A DNA stretch of 64,000 bases from Sycobia sp. Sy_11 (taxonomy: Eukaryota; Arthropoda; Insecta; Hymenoptera; Epichrysomallidae): the NCBI GenBank assembly GCA_018907035.1, contig JACCIC010000018.1:1705001-1769000 (forward strand), given 5' to 3'. Both the position numbers and the translations under genes were made by a program. Each line of letters opens with the position of its first letter. Positions within the stretch are counted from its first letter, which is position 1. The notes beneath the pieces are model-generated. The model was not told where the DNA came from and searched no databases. It saw only the letters and a program-made list of their open reading frames with translations. Shown here in pieces: positions 59,914 to 64,000 of the stretch.

Positions 59914-61033
59914 CCGCGCCCTTGGACGTTGTAGAGCGAACAAGAGAGCGTCGACGAAGCGAAATCAATGGTCTCGTTCGCGCGGAGGAGCGACGGGCAG
60001 CATTGGCCCATCGATCAATTTTTACGAGATGTCCGAAATCTCATAATGGAGCTCGCGATTCGGTCGGTTTTTCGATATTCGACGATAAATCACAATAGAC
60101 GTTCTCCTCCGACGGGGAAAGACGGGCTGGACCTTTAGGCCTCCGCTTCGTGCCCCGTTGTCAATTGAAGTAAGATTCAGATCGTTTTTCGACGAGGTCT
60201 TAAATTGGAATAAATCGTGGTATTATTGATAGGAGTCCGAGAAAAGCATCGATCAAGCCGATAATCTGATAATATGTCTTAATAACAAAGTAATGAAAAA
60301 AAAGATTTATCAACATACAATCATGTTCTGCAATAAGAAATTGACATTTATTGTTAAAAAAACAAAATTATGTTATAAACAAATTATGTTATTGTCTTCA
60401 CAAAGCTGCAAAAGTGAATTATACTCATAAATTTTTATGTAGAACATGATTTTTTTCAGCTACATCGCTTTTATATTGACTGTTTCCTAGCTGTTTCATT
60501 TACTCAGTTGCATGACAACGCTTTAATTTTTTTATTGTTCTTTTTTTTGTTCCGGGCGCGTATCCGTAAAATTCGATTTTACGGCCGGAGAACAGAGCGT
60601 AAAAACGAACTTTACGACGATACCAAAAACATTCGTACGTAATAAAGAAATTCATTTATTCATGTTGCGACTTTTAATACTGAATAATAATAGACTTGGA
60701 TCATGGACCATCGCTGACGACATGAGCGATATTTAAGGATACAAAGCTGATAGTATCGGTGATTGAAAAGACTCGCACGCCAAACAGTTTCCAAGCATCA
60801 TCAAATTTTTTCGATACAAAGATTCCATGTCAAAATGCAATTCTCATTGAATCGCCAAAATTTAACGGTGAATTGAGGCAATTTATTTGAAAGTGATAAA
60901 TCAGAAAATCTTAATAAGAATATAAAAATAGAAATGAGATACACGAAACAATCTTATAATGAAAAACACTAAACCATAATCGCTTCGAAGATATACGTAA
61001 CGCTCGTGCAAAGTAAATGAGTATATCACGTTA

Positions 61034-61039
<6 letters not shown>
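59912..61039. other. Non-coding stretch, no gene seen
   Basis: A CpG-rich start is followed by A/T-rich DNA. A perfect 9-bp-arm hairpin CCGTAAAAT-TCG-ATTTTACGG lies at 60564-60584. Confidence 0.4.

Positions 61040-61072
<33 letters not shown>
61040..61072. repeat. (CT)n microsatellite
   Basis: CT run of about 33 bp. Confidence 0.95.
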
Positions 61073-61076
<4 letters not shown>

Positions 61077-61714
61077 GGCTCTTGGCTAATTTTCGCATTT
61101 TTGCGATATTGATATAATGCGCGTATTAAAATTGGAGTATACGTGGATACGCCGAGAACGCAGAAAATTTAAGCGATATAGATGCATATATATATATATA
61201 TATATACATATATGGCTATGCAACGATATACTGATAATTTTTCAAATTATTCTCGAGTGCGTATATTAACGAGCGATAAGATAGAGTAAAACTGATTCAT
61301 AGCGAGAATATGCGCTGAGCACGCCTCGTCGCATATATACTGCTCGTAATTATATATATATATGCATATGTGTATATATTTCATTAAAGTAAAAATAAAT
61401 TTTTGTCAAAAAAGGCGTGAAATTCGCATACTAATTGTATAAATTCTAATCTTTTACGCTTCCCAAGCGGGGGTGAGAAAAACATCGATGAAAATGCGAG
61501 AGCGAGCGCGACAATAGCTGTGGACATCTATGTTAATGTCAATATTTTTTCTTTCGCGTACGCGTTTTTTTTTTTTATTGTTTTAAAATGCCGATGCTTC
61601 GATGAGGAAAAAAATTTTTTTAAGCCTCATCGCAATTCGTATTTTACGCGTTTACGCTCGCTCATCGTGTATATAACTACGTGTATATGCGTGTATGTTT
61701 GTGTGTGCCTGTGT

Positions 61715-61715
<1 letters not shown>

Positions 61716-61762
<47 letters not shown>

Positions 61763-61771
61763 TGTGTGTGT
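61716..61771. repeat. Compound (CT)n(GT)n microsatellite
   Basis: CT units (61716-61745) switch directly to GT units (61746-61771). Confidence 0.96.
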
Positions 61772-62266
61772 ACAACATTTTTGCGTCGCGCACGCGCTTA
61801 ATCTCATCAACCGTTTTGGCGCGCGGCGAGTCCCCGCGTTTCATCAACCGCGGCGAGCAAGGCGGACAGCCGTTTACAGATATTAATTCGTCAATCAGAC
61901 GTTAATGCGGGCTTAACTTCGTTAAATCGAAATAATTGTGGCGTGCAGTACACATAGTACGGTGGACAGTAAAAACGCCGAACATTATACACGCACACTG
62001 TAGACAATGACAACGAGATCTATTCACGGAATGCATTTTCCGCGCTGGCTTTCCTCGACCCGTTGCTAAAAAAAAAAAAAAAATTCTTCCATCTCCGACG
62101 ATTGACGAAGCATATCCGCGGCAGCCCAAACGAGCCGACGATTATTCGATAAAAAAAAAAGGAAAGAGCAGCGGCGTCGCCTCTCGGTGGGACGATTAAG
62201 GCGGCGCCGACGAAGGCAACGGCGATTCTGCAATTAGAGCGGGTCCCATACAGCTAATAGCACCTC

Positions 62267-62268
<2 letters not shown>
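61772..62268. other. Non-coding stretch, nothing supported
   Basis: Mixed DNA with A15 near 62067-62082 and A10 near 62151-62160. Confidence 0.4.

Positions 62269-62301
<33 letters not shown>
62269..62301. repeat. (AT)n microsatellite
   Basis: AT run of about 33 bp. Confidence 0.95.
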
Positions 62302-62305
<4 letters not shown>

Positions 62306-62407
62306 AAGTATATTATGTATACAGCGTACGTAGATATAAAATACTCGAGGCAGCCGAGCACCGCGGGCAATAACGAGTGATAAAACTTCTATCTGGGCGA
62401 CCGCGCG

Positions 62408-62803
62408 GTGAAACGCATTGCGGCCAACGGCGAGGGAAACGACGCGGCTACGAAGGAACGAGCCACGAGCGTAGAGCGAAACGAACGGCCCGTTAACGCC
62501 GTGGCGATCGGTGATAATCGAATTATTCCTTCGAGCAGATTCGATCAGAGCGAGGTGTGCTCTTGCTTCGTCTTCGATTGTCGCGACCGCGACGAAAAAT
62601 TCACAGCGGATCGGCCGAATTGGCCGAGGTCGACGGCGGGCTCCGTCGAATCCCAACGGTGCGTCGAGTCCTCGCGATTCGTTCTGATTTTTAACGAGGC
62701 GCGCGATCCCCGCGAGATTCGAGCGCGCAGTCTTCGCATTGAATCGACGTTCGAATTGAGGTATCGAAGGGCGCGTGAAACGAGCGAGGCCGGAGATCGA
62801 TGA
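62408..62803. other. CpG/TCGA-rich stretch open in several frames on both strands
   Basis: Plus-strand frame 62408-62803 and two overlapping minus-strand frames (62234-62815, 62545-62880) are open through the same bases. The DNA is rich in CG and TCGA and depleted of TA-containing stops, so multi-frame openness is expected without coding. No domain is recognised in any product. Confidence 0.15.
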
Positions 62804-62880
62804 AACGTCCAGCACACCGCGGTTGCGAGCGATTGCACGAAGACGTGAAATGAAAACGTAGTAGGTTGAGCGTTAACCAA

Positions 62881-64000
62881 ATTCCAAAAACCTTGAGAAG
62901 ATTTAATTCGAAATGAAACAGCTTAAAGGCATTCGATGAAGATATAATTTAACAACTTTGGATCGGAGACTGGAGTCTCGCGCCAATTGGGGCTGTTTTA
63001 CTAATCCAACGATACTGAACTAAGCTTTAAAAATGACAGAACGCACTAATAAGATCCTTGAAAAATTAATGAGTTCGTCTTCGATGTCTGGGATCAATCT
63101 ATATCGTCAATACATTAACGAAGTTCTATGTGAATATAGAATTACCAATCCACTTACTTATTTCGTAGTCTTGTTAAAAAGTTTTGGGCTTTTCTACGTA
63201 TTATAAATTATTCGATAAATGCATATATTCGGGACTGTAAAAATAAAGAAGAAAAAAAGATGAATAAACTGTGTACCACTTTTTGCAAAATATTTTCAGA
63301 AACCAGTATAAATTAAGTTAAATAATTGTATTAATAAATACATTAATATAAAACCACTGATGCTCTAAACTTTCGATTTTTCAGAATTTTGACGGAAAAG
63401 TAAGATTTGAGAGCAAAGTCCGCCTGAGACAAATCGGCTGTTTGATCCCCAATCGTGGATATAATATCGCCTAAAATCGCATTGTCCGCCCTCAAGCGAG
63501 CTGAAACGGTGCGGAAAAGCTGCATATATATATGCACCCCCGGCGTTTCCAGCTTGTCCGACCGAAAATGGCTAATTTCACGAGCCGAGCGCAAAATTGA
63601 ATTCAATTCCCGTCCCACTCGTTTCGAATTAATTTAAAACATCGAATTTAACGCGCTCGCATCGGCTCCGCGTAGATGCAGCGACTGCACTCACGCTACT
63701 AATGCCATTATAAATACATCGTTGCGTCTACTCGGCACAGTTATAAGCCGCGCGGGTCGAGGCCGACCGAAAATCAATTTTAATTTTTAGCCGCGGGAGA
63801 GGCGCGTTGTTTACATTTTCGGGCGAACGAGCAGGGAAGAAAAAGGGAGAGAGAAAAAATCTGCGTCGCCCATTCGACCACGTTCGTATACCAGAAACCG
63901 GGCGGTGCGAGAGGGGGGGCGGCAGAGGAGAATAATTAAACCCGACGGCCGACGGGCCCGCGAGAATTGTTCTTCTCGATTGCGACGAAGCGCGCGCGAG
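62881..64000. other. Non-coding stretch, no gene seen
   Basis: A/T-rich to about 63380, then mixed and increasingly CpG-rich to the window edge. No supported feature. Confidence 0.42.

Overview
The window is animal nuclear DNA, most likely from an insect and probably a hymenopteran (an ant is my best guess). The reasons are the extreme number of dinucleotide microsatellites, the alternation at 0.5-3 kb scale between very A/T-rich stretches and CpG-rich stretches, the lack of any dense or operon-like coding, and remnants of animal-type transposons. The species call is inference from composition only. I recognise no named gene. There is no rRNA gene, credible tRNA or CRISPR array. Most long open frames are by-products of (AT)n, (CT)n, (CA)n or G/C-rich low-complexity DNA.

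The best coding evidence is one short exon on the minus strand at 33973-34027. It encodes an 18-residue signal-peptide-like start and ends in a consensus GTAAGT donor in phase 1. It lies in a CpG-rich, promoter-like island (about 33590-34700). If it is real, bases 1-33972 are mainly the large first intron, or the body, of a secreted or membrane-protein gene read leftward, and the DNA right of about 34700 is its upstream flank. A second, weaker minus-strand exon-like block lies at 6027-6190. Four other repeat-free open stretches (7684-8274, 13896-14141, 47439-47682, 62408-62803) are recorded as unresolved.

The most unusual structure is at 15.3-16.7 kb. A degenerate 60-bp tandem repeat occurs as about three units in inverted orientation (15555-15712) and then about ten units in direct orientation (15745-16350). 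The array sits between sequences resembling the head and 3' tail of an RTE/SINE-type retroelement. A transcript through it could fold into a long imperfect hairpin.

Layout: 1-15.2 kb is mixed, with many (AT)n, (GA)n and (CA)n arrays, a perfect twin palindrome at 10.94 kb and a 51-bp dyad at 9.62 kb. 15.25-16.73 kb is the inverted array and retroelement. 17-29 kb is A/T-rich, with six (AT)n arrays packed in 19.56-20.89 kb and a foldback element at 21.9-22.16 kb. 29.1-29.9 kb is a GC-rich island. 30-33.4 kb is plain A/T-rich DNA. 33.5-34.8 kb is the signal-peptide exon and its island. 35-54 kb alternates A/T-rich deserts with CpG-rich blocks and holds a piggyBac-like terminus at 43.09 kb and a TTAA-bounded MITE at 53.43-53.84 kb. 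54-64 kb is similar mixed DNA ending in another CpG-rich stretch. With one probable exon, nothing can be said about genes working together.
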